Positions 26,456 to 39,997 of a DNA stretch of 64,000 bases are shown here, piece by piece. The DNA lies in assembly GCA_009741485.1 (NCBI GenBank), contig CM019216.1:50979792-51043791 (forward strand), given 5' to 3'. The position numbers and the translations under genes are program-made. Origin of the DNA: Malurus cyaneus samueli (Eukaryota > Chordata > Aves > Passeriformes > Maluridae). The notes under the pieces are model-generated. The model made no database searches. It had not been told where the DNA came from and saw only the letters and a list, made by a program, of their open reading frames with translations. Position 1 is the first letter of the stretch. Each line of letters starts with the position of its first letter.

Positions 26456-27041
26456 ATCAAGAGCAGGACTTGGGGATGCTTCTGGATGAACACTTGCAAT
26501 TGTATCCTGGGCTGCATCCAAAGCAATGTGGGCAGTGGAGCAAGGGAGGGGATTCTGTCCCTCTGCTCTGCTCTGGTGAGGTCCCACCTGGAACACTGCA
26601 CCCAACTCTGGGGGCCAGCACAGGAAAGACATGGACCTGTTGGAGCAAGTCCAGAGGAGGCCACCAAGATAATCAGAGGGATGGAGCACCTCTCCTATGA
26701 GGAAAGGCGGAGAGAATTGAGGTTCAGCCTGGAGAAGAGATGTCTTTGGTGTGACCTAATTGCAGCAAGAAAGATGGAGAGAAACTTTTCACAAGGGCAT
26801 GTAGTGACTGGACAAGAGGGAATGGCTTAAAACTGGAAAAGGGTAGGTTTAGATCAGATATTAGGAAGAAATTCTTTACCAGAACACCTTGCCCAGGGAA
26901 ACGGGATATTCTTTCCCTGGAAGTGTTCAAGGGCAGGTTGGATAGGGCTTTGAACAACCTGGTCTAATGAAAGAAGCCCCTGCCCATGGCAGGATCTTCA
27001 TGATCTTTAAGGCCACTTCTGACCCAAACCATTCTATGGTT
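26456..27041 (+). mobile_element. CR1 LINE 3' fragment
   Basis: CR1 landmarks appear in order: TATCCTGGGCTGCATCCAAA, GGGAGGGGATTCTGTCCCTC, GAGGTCCCACCTGGAACACT, CCAGAGGAGGCCACCAAG, TCAGCCTGGAGAAGAG, TCAGATATTAGGAAGAAATT, TTCAAGGGCAGGTTGGATAG, and a tail AACCATTCTATGGTT. This is the coding end of ORF2 plus the 3'UTR, broken by small indels and stops. It is 5'-truncated and in the same orientation as AKAP7. The many overlapping short ORFs here are remnants or shadows. Confidence 0.95.
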
Positions 27042-30000
27042 TTATTATTATATCTATTGTTCATAGTGCATATTGAATATAATGCAGGTAAATAGTTGTG
27101 GAGATGAGTAAATGAACACAGGGCCTGGGGCTCCATAGCCTGTGCAGAGGAACTGGGCAAGCCGGCAAGTTCCCACTCATAGCCAGGCCAGCGACATGCA
27201 GTCCGGATCTTTTGGGCCTGACCAAAAATTACCCAGCTGTATCAAGCCAGGGATTGGGTTTTGAGGGTAAAGCAAAGTTCAGTGAACAGAATGCAACTAC
27301 TTTATTTAAGTCTTAAACTGATTTTGAAAATCATGAAAGTTACATTTGCAAATCAATGACTCAGTCAAATTTGCAGTTTGGTATAAGCTATTATGATTTA
27401 TTTTGCGTTTACATAGCTGTAGTACAAAAGTTCCATTGTCTGGCTTTCTGTCATGAGAGACAGCACAGGTTTGCCTACCACAAATGGTAAATCAATCCCT
27501 GTTGTTAAACAGGCCTTGTACATTTGCCAGGTTGTCCAATACTGATTGCTCCCTGTCCTGCAGGTTGTGTCCTTCTCACTTCTGTTTTGTGAGGTTTTAA
27601 CTCTTACTTGCTCCAAGTGATACCTGCTCTGGTACTATAAAGACACTATTCTTTTCCCTTCTTCTTCCTGAAATGTGAAAACACACTCATCAGCTGAAGT
27701 TAGTGAGTCCTATTTATACTCATTCTCCAGTGCTTATATTCTGTCTTGCCAATCTCCCCGTGTGATGTTGTTTCTTCACTCCCACACATACATTCACACA
27801 TGATATACACAAAGAGGTGCATGATGTGGATGAAAAAAAACAAACAATTTGAAGGAAAGGTGCATTCCTCAAAATTACATTTTGAATAACAGCTAGGTGG
27901 TGTTTGTCTTTTTCCCTCACAAAACTTCACAGTGCCTGTGACTAGATTGCTAAGATTGTTTCCATTCTCTATGAGAAGAAAGGTAATTTAGCAGTCTAAA
28001 CCAAAACTAAATGTTCAATACTTACCATGTCAAAGCTGAAAGTTGCACAAGTCTTCCTCCTCCTGCAGCCAACATTAGGCTTGATGACCAAGGCAACAAG
28101 CCAAACCAGGGCCTGGAGACAGCCAAGACTGTCATTAATGTCAGTAGAATCATGAGTCTCTCACACGTGTGTCCATTCGTGGGTTTGACAGTGGCTGTCA
28201 AAAATAATCCCTCAGTAATGCAGGCTAGACTGCTAAGAGAACTGTACACACTAGTGAGGATAAAGGGAGACTTCAAGAAAATCCAGGAAAGAAAATAAAA
28301 TGTTACTTTCACCTTCATTGCAAGGTATCAAGGAGGGGGATGATAGAAGAAATTTTTCAACTTTTAAAATCAGAGGAGTGATATTTAAGAAAGCCTTCAG
28401 GAGTGGATGCCTCCTTGTGGCCTCAAGAATGAAGAATATAGTCATCTTGAAGTAAAGAGGATAAAAATACTGTTGACTTTGAAACTGGGAAGATTTTAGA
28501 TTGTGTTGATTGTTCCCACATATCTTAGGCAATCCTCCTTGAAATTGTCTCAACATATTTGGGGCTGTTGGTTGGGTTTTTTAATTAATAACTGCATTTT
28601 AAAAATAGTCCTACATGATATGAACACAAAATGCTGAATTTTCTTCAGTGTCTGATCTGTAGTAATTTTAGGTGGCATTTGATTTTAATTGAAAAGGGAA
28701 ATTTAATATGTTTTTATCACTTTGTGTTTGATACAAACATATGTAAGTCCAAATTTAAATCCTCTCGGCATACATAGTCTGTGGAAAGAAATTAAATTGG
28801 CTAATGGAATTTAATTTTTATACCATTTTTATTTGCCTATAAGGAATTTTGAAACACAGGATTATTTTTTTTTTAAATGGGCTGTGTTTTACTATTTCAC
28901 TAGTATGCAGCACACTGTCTTGCTCTATAATCTATTAGATTGCAAACGTTAGGCTCCCTTCTACCTTCCTGACAAGATATTTTGTATAAAATAAATTGCA
29001 AGTAGAAATTCTGGAGATGGATCAAGTCAAATGGGATTGGCTTGTGATTAGGTTATGTTACTGATGGTGGGGGAAAAGCAGAAGTGTTTATTATATAATT
29101 TATTTAGAAATATGAGGCAGAACTGCTTCTTTTCCTGAGAGGAAACATGAGCAAAGTCAGGGAATTCTGTAGTTCATAATAATAAAAAAAGAAAAAAAGT
29201 TCAGATTAATCTCTAGCTGTTCCAAAATACTGAAAATTGTAAATTCCACTAAATTTCTAATCTTTCTATAATATGCACTTATGTATGAAATGAGGATGTA
29301 TCTGGTGCTGAAGGCCTTATTTGGAGTACTATTGGCCACTATGCTGACAGCTTCAGGAAAGGCCTTAATTAAACCTGTTTGTATTAAAGGACTTGAAGCA
29401 TAACCCATGAGAAGAAAGGAACAGATTTAGTTTGATTTCAGCTATAGCAAGCAGAAGACCAGGACTAGCTATGTGGGACAGGGACCAACACTTCTCTTGA
29501 TCCCAGTAAGAGGAGATGAGAAAGAAAAAAATAAAAGGACTAGGGTCCAGAAGATCCTGATGAGAAATTTTGAAATGGAGATGAGGTCGCTAAAATTGGC
29601 CCCGTGTTGATGGAGTTAGAACTTTAATAAACTAGAAGACCTCTAGTCATAAAAAGTGTCAGCAGAGAGCCAGTCTCCAGTGAATCGTGACTGTGTAGCA
29701 AGATGAGAGCTGCTCAGGTCCCTCTGTAGCCACTGTTACTATAATACATTGTTTCCTGTCTTCCGCTGATGCCAGTGGGACCCAGTTGCAGAAAATGTCT
29801 GCAATGATGGTTAAGAGCTTCTTTCAGCTTCCATCCAGGATGTTTTTGTGGGCATTTTGTCACTGTGTGTTGTATCTAGACTGTCCATTAGCTTAAGTGT
29901 TCAAGGGTAAACAGTCTTTCTAACCTTCAGCATACTTGCCAAACCATCACTTTACATAGGTGGAAAAAATAAGGACCTGTTTGGCTATCAGGTGATACAT

Positions 30001-33000
30001 CATATTTTGCAGAAGTGTTTGCATAGTTTCCTCCTATATTGTTGAAATTTTATTTATTTTCCACATTGAGTCCAAGTGGTCTGTCTTCCATTCACATGCT
30101 ACTATTGCTTTACTGTCAATACCTCTGCAACTGTATTAGGTCCCAAACATATTGGGAGAGACTTATCTTTTATGTGGGATATACATAATGTAATTATTGT
30201 CTTTTGCTTTCACCCTCATTCTGATCTCAGTCCTCCTTATCCTGATGGGGGAGTTGTGTGATCTTTGGACAAGACCACCAAGGTGAAAACTGGCCACAGT
30301 TTTGGTAACCCTGCCTGTAGTTTGTGGGAGTTTGCTGCAAGCTGCCATCTTTCACATTGAGTTCTAACAGGAAATATGTGATCACATGCAATACTAGTTA
30401 ACCTGGTTTCTTAGAGATAAATGTTGATAGAAACAAAATTGCTATGCTGGCAGTTGTTACCTAAGCAAAACAATAATGGCTTTATGACCATAAAACCCAT
30501 TCTCTTCTAGATTAAAAAGTGCTGACAGAAGAAGTTGCAGATCCCATAGAATCATTGCTGCCACCATCCCTGGTTGTGTACACGGGGCATTGGTGATGTG
30601 TGCTATGTAGACTGATCCATAGCAGAGCAGATTTTATGTGATCACTGCTTTAATAAAGGCAAAAACACCCCAGTGAGGTTAAATGCTTCTCCCATCATTA
30701 GCTGACTGTCTAGATTCAAAACACAATTTGAAGTGAATTAAGGAATTCTCAAAAACCCTGGTGCAGCTGATGGTAAGGGTCACATAGCCACAATAGCTTC
30801 TTCCACTGAATGACTGTATCTAGGGAAGAGTAATACACATGAGAAATACACAGGCTTGGTTTTGCAAGGTGCTGAACAGCCTTAATACCTCGTGAACACG
30901 TGCACATGTGGAGAGGACTTCCTCCTGCCAGAAGACAGGGCAGGGATGGCAAGGAGCTGAAGCTTCTGATGCAAGTGGGAAGGACTAGTGGAATGGGAAG
31001 AGGAGACATTGACCAGAAAAGTTGGTTATGATATCTTTCTCAACAGTGTGCTGCTCCGTTGGTGAAATGAAAGGGTTTTTACTGGGTCTAAAATAGCAAG
31101 CTCTGCCTTTGTGCAGGTTGATCCATTGACACGTGTGGATCAAACATTAAATCATGTAGCTGTCAGGTGGCTCAGCCTTCCTGCTAAGTGCAGCAGTCTC
31201 AGGACAGTGAAGTGGTGCCTCTATACCTACCCTGTACTCAGGTGGAGAAAACAAGGAAGACCTGCCTGGCTGTAGTTGAGTGCTTTTCAGAAACTGCAGC
31301 AAAATAGTCAGAAGGACAAAGCTCTAAAGTGTATGGACTCTGTTTCCCTTCTGCCACCCCTCCCAGTTGTATTGCCTCATATGGCTGCTGCTCCACAGGG
31401 TAAAGTGCCATACTTCTTATTGGTTGGCTGACTTCCAAGGTCTTGTAGCATTTATCATGCTTATATTTCACACAAAGGTTATCTTAATATGTGTGTGCTT
31501 TCCCATCCTCTTCTGATCTGCAAAGCTATAATTCAGAAATGAGTTTATTCACAAAGAAATTATTGTTAGTTAATGCCAGTCTGAAAATGTTAAGAGATAT
31601 GAAAGAAAATTTGATTTCTGCTGTGAAGGGCATTGTATGAGCCATCTGTGGACTATTTAGTCCTGTTAGTACTGCGGTGGATAACTCTGTTATGGGACTT
31701 CTCATTGAGCAAAGATGAGAAAACATTAAAACTGTTTTGTTTACAGCTGAAGGCTTCTTTGCAGATATGGGAACCACGCCCATGATGCCAGTGAGTCCAC
31801 ACAAAGGTCACCACTGCTGGAGCTAGTCAGCACGCTTGTCAGGCTAGCAGAGGCTGCTGACTGAGGGGGTTGTGTTGTGAAGAATGCACTATTAGTTCTA
31901 CTATGGTTACGCAGTTTTCTGAGTGGAAATAAAACTCAGTAAGAGGTGATGATGAGTACCACACACTATTGCTGCTTTTACATGTATAGCACTGTAAAGG
32001 AAGCAAAAACAATCCTCTGTCAAGCAGAGGAACCTTCCTTAAAATGTTTATTTTACTGCACATTTGTGTAATTAATTATTTCTGTTATTTGGTTTCTTGC
32101 TTTTGCTTTCTTTTTTAAAATGTATGGCCAAATAATGTTTTAGTACACTTGGCTACAAGGTCAGACAGTCCATGTGGGGAAGTAATGTCCTGGAAAGTTG
32201 CTTATGTGGAGAAGTTTCTAACTGTGACATTAGCCAGATGTTTTGTTCATTGTTTCTGGGAGGTATTTCATTCAAAAACCCCCATGAATAAAACCAGCAG
32301 ATTCCAAAGGGATAGTAGTATTTTCATAATCTTCTTACTGAGCACGTTGATGCTACGTCAGTTAAATTGATTGACAAAAGTTCGGTGAGACAGGACGCTT
32401 CAGTAGGTGCAGAATTGAGCCCTGAATTTCTGAGGTTTAAACTGGTAGATACCAGTTTAAATTCCATCCACCATAGGTCATTTCCTTGCCCTATAAGGGG
32501 GGAAAAAATGCCCAAGAATTTATTCAGACACCTTGAATGGCAGTCAGGAAAAAGAGGCTTTATGATGGTTTGGAATATGAGCAAATTTTGCTGCGATCAC
32601 ATTCCAATAGCCCTGAGCATTACTGTGGGCCACCAGCTGCAGTGGCAGATTACAGCTGAAAGTTGCATTTAAAAGTCCAAATTGTGCTGCTTCTTGGTTC
32701 AAAAAGCCAAGCAGATCAAAGAATAGTGAATGCAATTTCTCAGGGGGCTAAATCTTTCAAATGCAATTAGTTTGTTTTGTAAATCTCCAGCATAAAGTTA
32801 GACAAAAAGCATGAGTAGAAATTAATAACTCTTTTAAAATATACTGTGATGGTTAATTGCTTTTGAGCTTTTATAAGTGAGTAGTAACTGACAGTTAACC
32901 ATTGTTTATCCATTTGCAACACAACACAAATAAGAATGCATGTTGCTTTTGCCCACAAATTTATTTCTGCATGATAAAAATTATACTTTCCTTGTAGTGA

Positions 33001-36000
33001 TAAAAATCTCAGAACAATTTCCAATGTTCAGTAACTGAACTGTTAATTTCAATAATGTTTATATTAATTCGAAATAGTAATTTCAGTAGTACTATACTAT
33101 TTAGTACTGCAGTTCTTGGAAGCTGTCTAAAAGGATGCTTCAGTTGGAATATTCAATTAGAAACAAGCTAAGAGTGTTTCAGGATTTTTGCTAAACATGC
33201 AAGTAAAACCATGAAAGTGTAACAAATTAACTGGGGCATGAATCAAGCAGTACTGAAAATGTCAAGTGAAACCCTTAGCAGCAGTAAACAGGAATAGTGG
33301 TGATTATACCAACCAAGGACCTGGCCTGCCAAGTGTCGTGGCCGTGACAGTCCAGTGGCAGCCCCCAGAGTCCAGGGCTGCGGTGACATGGATGGGAATA
33401 TCAGCTAGCCCATTTAAAAGCAGACCTTCTATAAATAATATCAGAGAGATTGGTTCAGATGGCAAGCCAACAAATTGCCAGCTCCATCTGGAATCCTTTT
33501 TCTAAGTGCACACATAGCCAGGGAAGGAGCCTGGGTAAAATGCTGTTTATGCAGCCCTGGGCATTAAAAATCAGACTGGTAGTCTGCTCCCTTGGCTCTT
33601 GCAGGAGACTTCCAACATGATTTCTTCAAGCGAGAGTGAGCCTGGAAAGCAAATAAGATCACTTTTAAATCTTCTGCATTTACACTTGTTTGTCCAAGCA
33701 GTGTGTCTGCTGCCATCCCATATCCTTTTGGGGTTTAAAAGGAAGAATAAAGGCCAAAAGACATACATGGACATGTTTTGAGTATATTGAAGAGGGGAAT
33801 TTCACTTGTTGTCCTGTATGGAGATGTTCCACTTGAGAAGAGAAAGTGTAAGGGATTACTCATACTTCTATAAGTATGCAGGTTTAACATAATTGCTCAT
33901 TAGAGGAAAGTATGTTTGGTACCCACCCCATATACACCTAGATGTGAGATATTTTGTCTCTTAAGCTGTTAATATGATTTTAAATTATTTATTAACATCG
34001 TTGCCACAAGAAAAAGAAGACTGGGTTCTCAGAGCAACTCTGTTTGCTTTACTCTCAATACTGTTGAATAAAGCAAAGGCTACAGCATTATGTTTTTATT
34101 GATTTTCAAAGGGTAAATTACAGGTCATTGCTATCAGATCATATTAAAAGCTGTCTTGTATTTCCAGTGAGCAACATCCAAATACCATATTCTGTATTAT
34201 GGAAGTCCTCTCAGTATTATTTCCCTCGTTCATTATTGCATGCTCTTGTCTCAGTTTACTGGGATTTGTGTGTACTCTGGCACAGTGCCTCTCTGTATTC
34301 ACTACACAAATTGTGCCACTCGTTATACACCAAACAGTAGAAGGAGCAACATGACTTTCTGAAGTGCTGTAAGGCCTGCCCTGAAAAATGAAAAGCATTA
34401 GGAAGTCTAAATATTTAGAGTTATGAATTTTGCCTGTTTCCTTTCTTCTGCAGGTTAAATCAGAATTTCAGCAGTGAGATTTCATTGTAGTCAAAGAGGA
34501 AATGGAAATTCTGTTTTTCCCACAGCTTTAGGGGAGTCAGGAGCCAAATCCTGTCCTCTGGCACATGTGTTACTCTAGCTACTACTGCACTACTCTCTGA
34601 AACTGTTCTTAGTTCATACTTCTGTTTTCATTTGTGCTGGGCTGCTTTGAAGTTACGATTTAAAACCTCTGCCAGGAGAAATCCACAGAAGTAACTGTTC
34701 CACAAATGCAGAATTTGGCTCAATGTGCTTCTCAGCTTTGCTACCTACAGACACAGCCCAACTCTGCGACTGCTCAGGGTGCCTTGGACTGCTGTGCACT
34801 GCATGTTGGGGTGTCTGGGGTTGGGCACTGGGACTGCCTTGCCCATGCCATGACCCTGGCATTGTTCTGGCACTGGCAAACATGCTGCAGAAACTCCTGG
34901 GCACTGGTTAGGAGTTAGCACCAACACAAGTCACTCCCAGCAATCAGTTTGGATGCAGCCACTGCATTTCAGAGGTCCACAGAGCTGGATAGGATGGACC
35001 TCAGTCGCTCTGTGCTAATTGGCCTCAGAGTCAACAAGTTCTGGCATTGTAGAGCTCACCCGTGTAAACATAAGCAGGTACCTCTGCATGAAACACTGGG
35101 TTTCATAGATGCCTTTCATGGTGCTGTGAGAACAGGTGTTTTGTCTAGTGTCAACATAGAACCTAAGTTGAATCTTCTTTTTCTTCTTGAAAGTAATCCA
35201 TAAGCAAATCCATATTACAGCCAAATTTATGCTAAACGTGAAATACCATTCTCTTTTACTATATGTGAACAGCTACCTCTTCAATTTAGAAACTCATTTG
35301 CTTCGACCTATTGTATTGCTATATGACAAATCCTACTGTAACCTAATCCCTGTGAGCTTAGAGAGGAGCAGCTCACAATTAGAAATTGTGGCATATGGAG
35401 AAAACATCTATTACAGAAATAGAAAAGCCACACTTGAGACTGGGAAAGTGTTATACAACCAAAATGTGGTCCTTGTCTATTTCTTCCTAAGCTGATATGT
35501 TAAATGTGCTTTTTTTCCCTTTATGCTGTCTGATTTGTGATGCTGGATGTTAGGTAATTGAGTGCTTTGTTTGTGCATGGAGAGTGGTATTCCTGGAAGG
35601 AGGCAGGAATGTTTTAACCTTGATTCCAGAAACCATTTTAAAAATTCTTTTTTTAAATTATAAAATTGTTCTGCACAGCCTCCATTAAAGATGATATATA
35701 ATTAAGAAAGAGAAAAATAGTTATTTTGTTTCATTAAAGATCCCTAGAAACCAAAATATGGACTAAAAATCAGACTCACAACTTTGACATTTGACATTCT
35801 ATACTGACTTGGAATGATCAGGAAGCTGTAGTCAGTCCTCTTTCAAAAAGGGGTGAGTACAGGTTTCATCTATAGAAAAGGTTCACCTCTGGGAAGGAAA
35901 AAGCAACCCCCAAAATCTCTCTCTTTTTTTCCCCTCCGACAAGGTTGTGCGCCACCAGACTTGCAACCTTTTAGCAGAAATGGCATGCATGCAGTGCTAG

Positions 36001-36778
36001 CTAAATCTGCACTGGGAAGATTAGTGTAACTTTTGTCCTAGAAGCTCAAGAGGCATAATCATGCAGCAGAGGAAAAAAAATGTTTGGAAGAAGTGCTGTA
36101 TTTCTAAAAGAATACAATGCTCCAAATGAGAAGTAGGAGCCCAGGCTGTGCTCCCAGATAATGCCCGGGGAGCTGCAGAGCTACATCTTGGGGAGCTCTG
36201 AGAGTAGGAGATAGCTAGCTTTGAAAAAAAAAAAAAAGGCTACAAAAACAGAAGGCAGGAGGAGGAACTGGTTAATATGATTAAGCAACTGTTAAGATAG
36301 CATGGGATTATTTCTATTGCATCATGTGAAATAAGAACAAGAGAGAACATTTTGTATATATTTCAGGGAAAGCTTCCTGTCAGTGACAGATGCTGGGCTG
36401 CAGAGAGTCTACATTTTGCAATGTTGTGACCAAGATTTTGAGATTAAGGCAGGCAAACAAAGAAAGCAAGACAAACAACAGGTCCTTGGTCCAGTGAGGG
36501 GTTGTCCTTCAGATGACATTGGTTTGTTATTATTTGTGAAATTATTATAGGCAAAGTGAAAAATAAGATAACTTGAAAAGTGTCATAGTAAGGTGTACTG
36601 GTGCCTTGTTCAGCAGCTGATCACTGATGGCTTAATAATGTTTTATGCCAAATCATTTTGCCATTCCTAAAATTTCAGTGGTCCTGTTTCCATAAGCTTA
36701 AAATGGAGAATTGACAAAAGAGAGTGGGATTTAGAGGAATTTGAGGTGTATGGTTGTATAAGCTGTGTAACTTAGCAT
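27042..36778. other. Intronic DNA without recognised genes
   Basis: AT-rich intron. Three local peculiarities: a GC- and CpG-richer patch at about 27130-27220 directly after the CR1; a balanced-composition block at about 33280-33500 that could be a conserved element; and a palindrome at 32436-32461. A poly-A run lies near 36224-36237. I see no exon I can name. Confidence 0.55.
32436..32461. repeat. Near-perfect palindrome TTTAAACTGGTA-GA-TACCAGTTTAAA
   Basis: Two perfect 12-bp arms are separated by two bases, giving a 26-base hairpin or cruciform candidate. The core resembles paired CTGGT/ACCAG half-sites. No gene or terminator context explains it. Confidence 0.9.
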
Positions 36779-36860
36779 GGTGTTCCTGCCCATAGGATAA
36801 GGGTTAGAACTAGATGATATTTAAGGTCCCTTCCAACCCTAACCATCCTATAATTCTGTG
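36779..36860 (+). mobile_element. CR1 3'-tail fragment
   Basis: The short stretch CTAGATGATATTTAAGGTCC, CTTCCAACCCTAACCATCC and TATAATTCTGTG matches the last ~80 bp of CR1. It is heavily 5'-truncated, on the + strand. Confidence 0.9.
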
Positions 36861-39775
36861 GAGCACAGGGTTGGAAATTATCCTGTCTTAAAAGGAAAAT
36901 GGACTGGATACTGCAAACATTGTTTAGAATTTAGAGACCTTAAATTGAAAAACATTTGGCTGCAGACTGTCCTTGAGCCTTAAGTAGCTAGAAATACACT
37001 GTACCAATGACCAACTTGGCACTGCCACACTTGTACAATAGTCAGTGCATTTAGACTTGTAATTCTGATGCTGGCATACATAGCCAAACTTTTGTAAAGC
37101 TCTTGACCCTGCCTGTGTCTCTCATGATCCTTAGGAATTGTTGTCCTAAATTAGTGTAGAGAAAATTCACTTCTTGTTAGGTATTTCCTCTGGATCCCAA
37201 TCCCCAAATCTCAAAATCCTCCATTAACTTTGTCTTTTCTGCTGATGGCTTAATCCCTTTGAATATCTGCCAGTCTCAGGTGAATTTGATCTGGGCACTT
37301 GCTAAATTTCCTGTGAGTTAAAATCCTCAGGCATGGATAATTCATTTTACTCACTAGAGAGCTAGTATCCTTTCGCCAAGAGGCGAATTGTCTTATCCTA
37401 TGGCCTATTGTGGTGTTCTGTTTCACATCCTAGCAATAAATTTTAAATGACATTTTATTCAATTTTTCACTTCAATACAAAGCACAAAGATTTAACAAAG
37501 ACATATTAATACTCAGCCATGTTTTTTGTATCACTGTGTCTGAATACAATAAGCAAATGTGTATTTTTTTCTATCTTAAAAATCCATTACCATCCAGTAT
37601 AGCCTAATGCAATCAAAAGGTTTTCCTTTCGTCCTCTCTCAGATTGCCTTTTGCTTTTCACCTGATTAGTACAATGTGCAAGGTTCTTCCAGCAAGAGAA
37701 TTATGAGTTTTTTCTTGCAGTTCTACTAACTATAACATGTGATGAGGTGAGTTCTAGGGACTGAACCCCCTCCTAAAATCTGGGATTGCCTTTCTCTGTT
37801 AAAATGAAATTTGCTGTAGTGTTTTTGTGTTTTGAAGCATGGTCAATCCTCTGATTTAATTACATTAATGTTACTTTATGTTGACCCCCATTGTGTGTCC
37901 TATTCATAGATTGTATGTGTTCTCTGTTATACTTAGTCTGAACCATTTGGAAGGAGGGCCAGGTGTAATACAGCCTGGATCATGGAGTCACTGCCTGTAA
38001 TGCCTGCTTCAGCACAAGTGAAAAAGAACTCCATTCCAAAAGAAATGCATCGTTTTACTTTAGAAAATCCATTTCATTCCCTTTGTCAATTTTTTTTTTT
38101 TTAAAGAAGGCATAGAATAAGAAAAGATTATAGAATTAGACTTTAGATAAAAATATGGTGTGTGGTAAGGTGTGTCTGAATATAAGCTTCTGCAACAGCA
38201 GCAGAACGTCTGGATGCCAAGTGGTGCTGCACCCAGGCTGTGAGGGCAGGCAATTCTCAAATGCTCTGGGTTAGGGCTTCTGATGGCCCACATGGTAACC
38301 CTCGATTTATAGCTACAGCTGCATTCTTGGACTCAAACCACATTGCATTGTGCCAATTAACTGCTGTATGTGCTTTCCTGTCTTGGGAAATCTCAAAATC
38401 ATGAATGATATCATCTTCTCTGCAGGAGAACCATTGCCCATTTCTTTCCTTCTCATCCTTGATGAACTTTTCTTGGCCCCTCTGGCCAGATATGGAAATG
38501 GGAGAACTTTTTCTGCATGAAAAACATAAAGGCGAAGCAAACTAAAGTGCCTGCCTTTGATTATACAGTTCGTTCTGAATAGAGTAAAAAGAAATGCAAA
38601 ACCTGGTTATGGCTTGAATATCCACCCTTTATTCTTTTACTCTTGAGTTGGAGAAAGGCTGAGAAAAATGCTGCTTTAAAATGAGAGGACGAAGAAATAC
38701 TTGAAACTCCAAATTAGAACTGTTTAGCCTGAGAGAAATAAAGGTCTAAAAGACCAGCTGGCATAAAAAAGCAGTTTTCTACTAATTTTAATTGGACAGA
38801 TTTCGAATTATTGGGATGCTAAAGAGGAAGGTGTGGAACTGTGTATACTGTGTAGGTAGAGAGAAAATCTGTGAATGGAAAAGGAGTGTAAAGAGATGAG
38901 AACAGTCAGTTTTAAGGCATGGTAATGAGCAATCCATCATGGTACAGGGTAAGTTGGTAAAAATTGTGATGATTAGTTCAGTTCTTGGCATAGCACACAT
39001 TTTTCTGGATTGATTTCACTGAAATGTTGCTAGAACAATCTTTGACTCACTGAGTTTGAGGAAGTAGAAATATGGGGGAAGAGAGGGAGGGGGAGTTATT
39101 CTTTTGCTACAATGCAGTGTTAGAGCTGTAGGGAATTACTCTCATTAAAGAAGTGCAGCTATTAGCTAGGGAAATGGGTTTTAAAGGAGTTTTTATGTTG
39201 CTTCATAGAGAAAATGATTTTATAACTATTTGATATTTAGCATAGGAAGGATGTGAAAGTAAAGCCCACTGGTTTAAAAAAGTAATCAGGGCTCAATTAT
39301 TCTTGATTTTTAATGGTGAAGCAGATTCAAGAATAATATTAATTTTGATTACTAGGTGCTTGTTCAGCAAATGAGGATATTTGTACTATTCATAAAGGAC
39401 ATAGGATGGGAAAAAATTAGCATTGTCCTCTCATATTCCTTCAATTTTTTCTTGCCCTAGATTATAAAGTGTTTTTCTCATGCAAAGAATTGATTGCATT
39501 AAATTTTATTTTATGACATGATAATGTTTCAGGGTTTTTTTCATCCACACATATTATTATACTATCCTCTACCAACCATTTTTAGATTTCTGTGAATTAA
39601 ATTGAGCTGTAGTCATACCTTCAGCATTCTTAACTCTTTATTTATGACTATTTCTGATTCTGATATGGCTGGGGTCACCAAAACTTGCATGGCACAGAGT
39701 AATTCAATGTGACCAAACACATGACTGAATTTGTTGCTTATCTTTGGAATATTTTTCTTTGGACATCAAGAGGGA
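36861..39775. other. Intronic DNA without recognised genes
   Basis: Nothing identifiable apart from short unrecognised ORFs and AT-rich low-complexity patches. Confidence 0.6.
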
Positions 39776-39997
39776 TGTTTTGCAAGGGCATGTGGTGATA
39801 GGACGAGAGGTAATGGCTTTAAATTGAAAGAGGGTGGTGAGACATGGGGACAGGTTGCCCAGGAAGTGGGGCAATGCCAAATTGGATGAGGCTCTGAGCA
39901 ACCTGGTCTAGTGAAAGGTGTCCCTGCCACCACAGTGGGGGTAGTAACTAGATGATCTTTTAGGTCCCTTCCAAACCAGACCATTCTGTGATTCAGT
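39776..39997 (+). mobile_element. CR1 3' fragment
   Basis: CR1 landmarks GCAAGGGCATGTGGTGATAG, GACGAGAGGTAATGGCTTTA, GACAGGTTGCCCAGGAAGTG, GCAACCTGGTCTAGTGAAAG, TAGGTCCCTTCCAAACCAGA and the terminal CCATTCTGTGATTCAGTG are in order but with internal deletions. The copy is truncated and non-coding, on the + strand. Confidence 0.93.

Noticed and set aside
26420..26957. Several overlapping ORFs of 61-114 codons on both strands
   Set aside because: They lie wholly inside a decayed CR1 LINE fragment; one frame is leftover ORF2 sequence and the rest are shadows.
28011..28318. Complementary 95- and 98-codon ORFs on opposite strands
   Set aside because: No recognised motif, no promoter or splice support; length is within chance expectation for the window.
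31118..31143. Inverted repeat TTGATCCA...TGGATCAA
   Set aside because: Eight-base arms with a 10-base loop are expected by chance several times in 64 kb.
34653..34927. Overlapping ORFs on both strands in a GC-richer patch
   Set aside because: No frame is preferred, no splice sites support an exon, and the peptides are unrecognised; best explained by composition.
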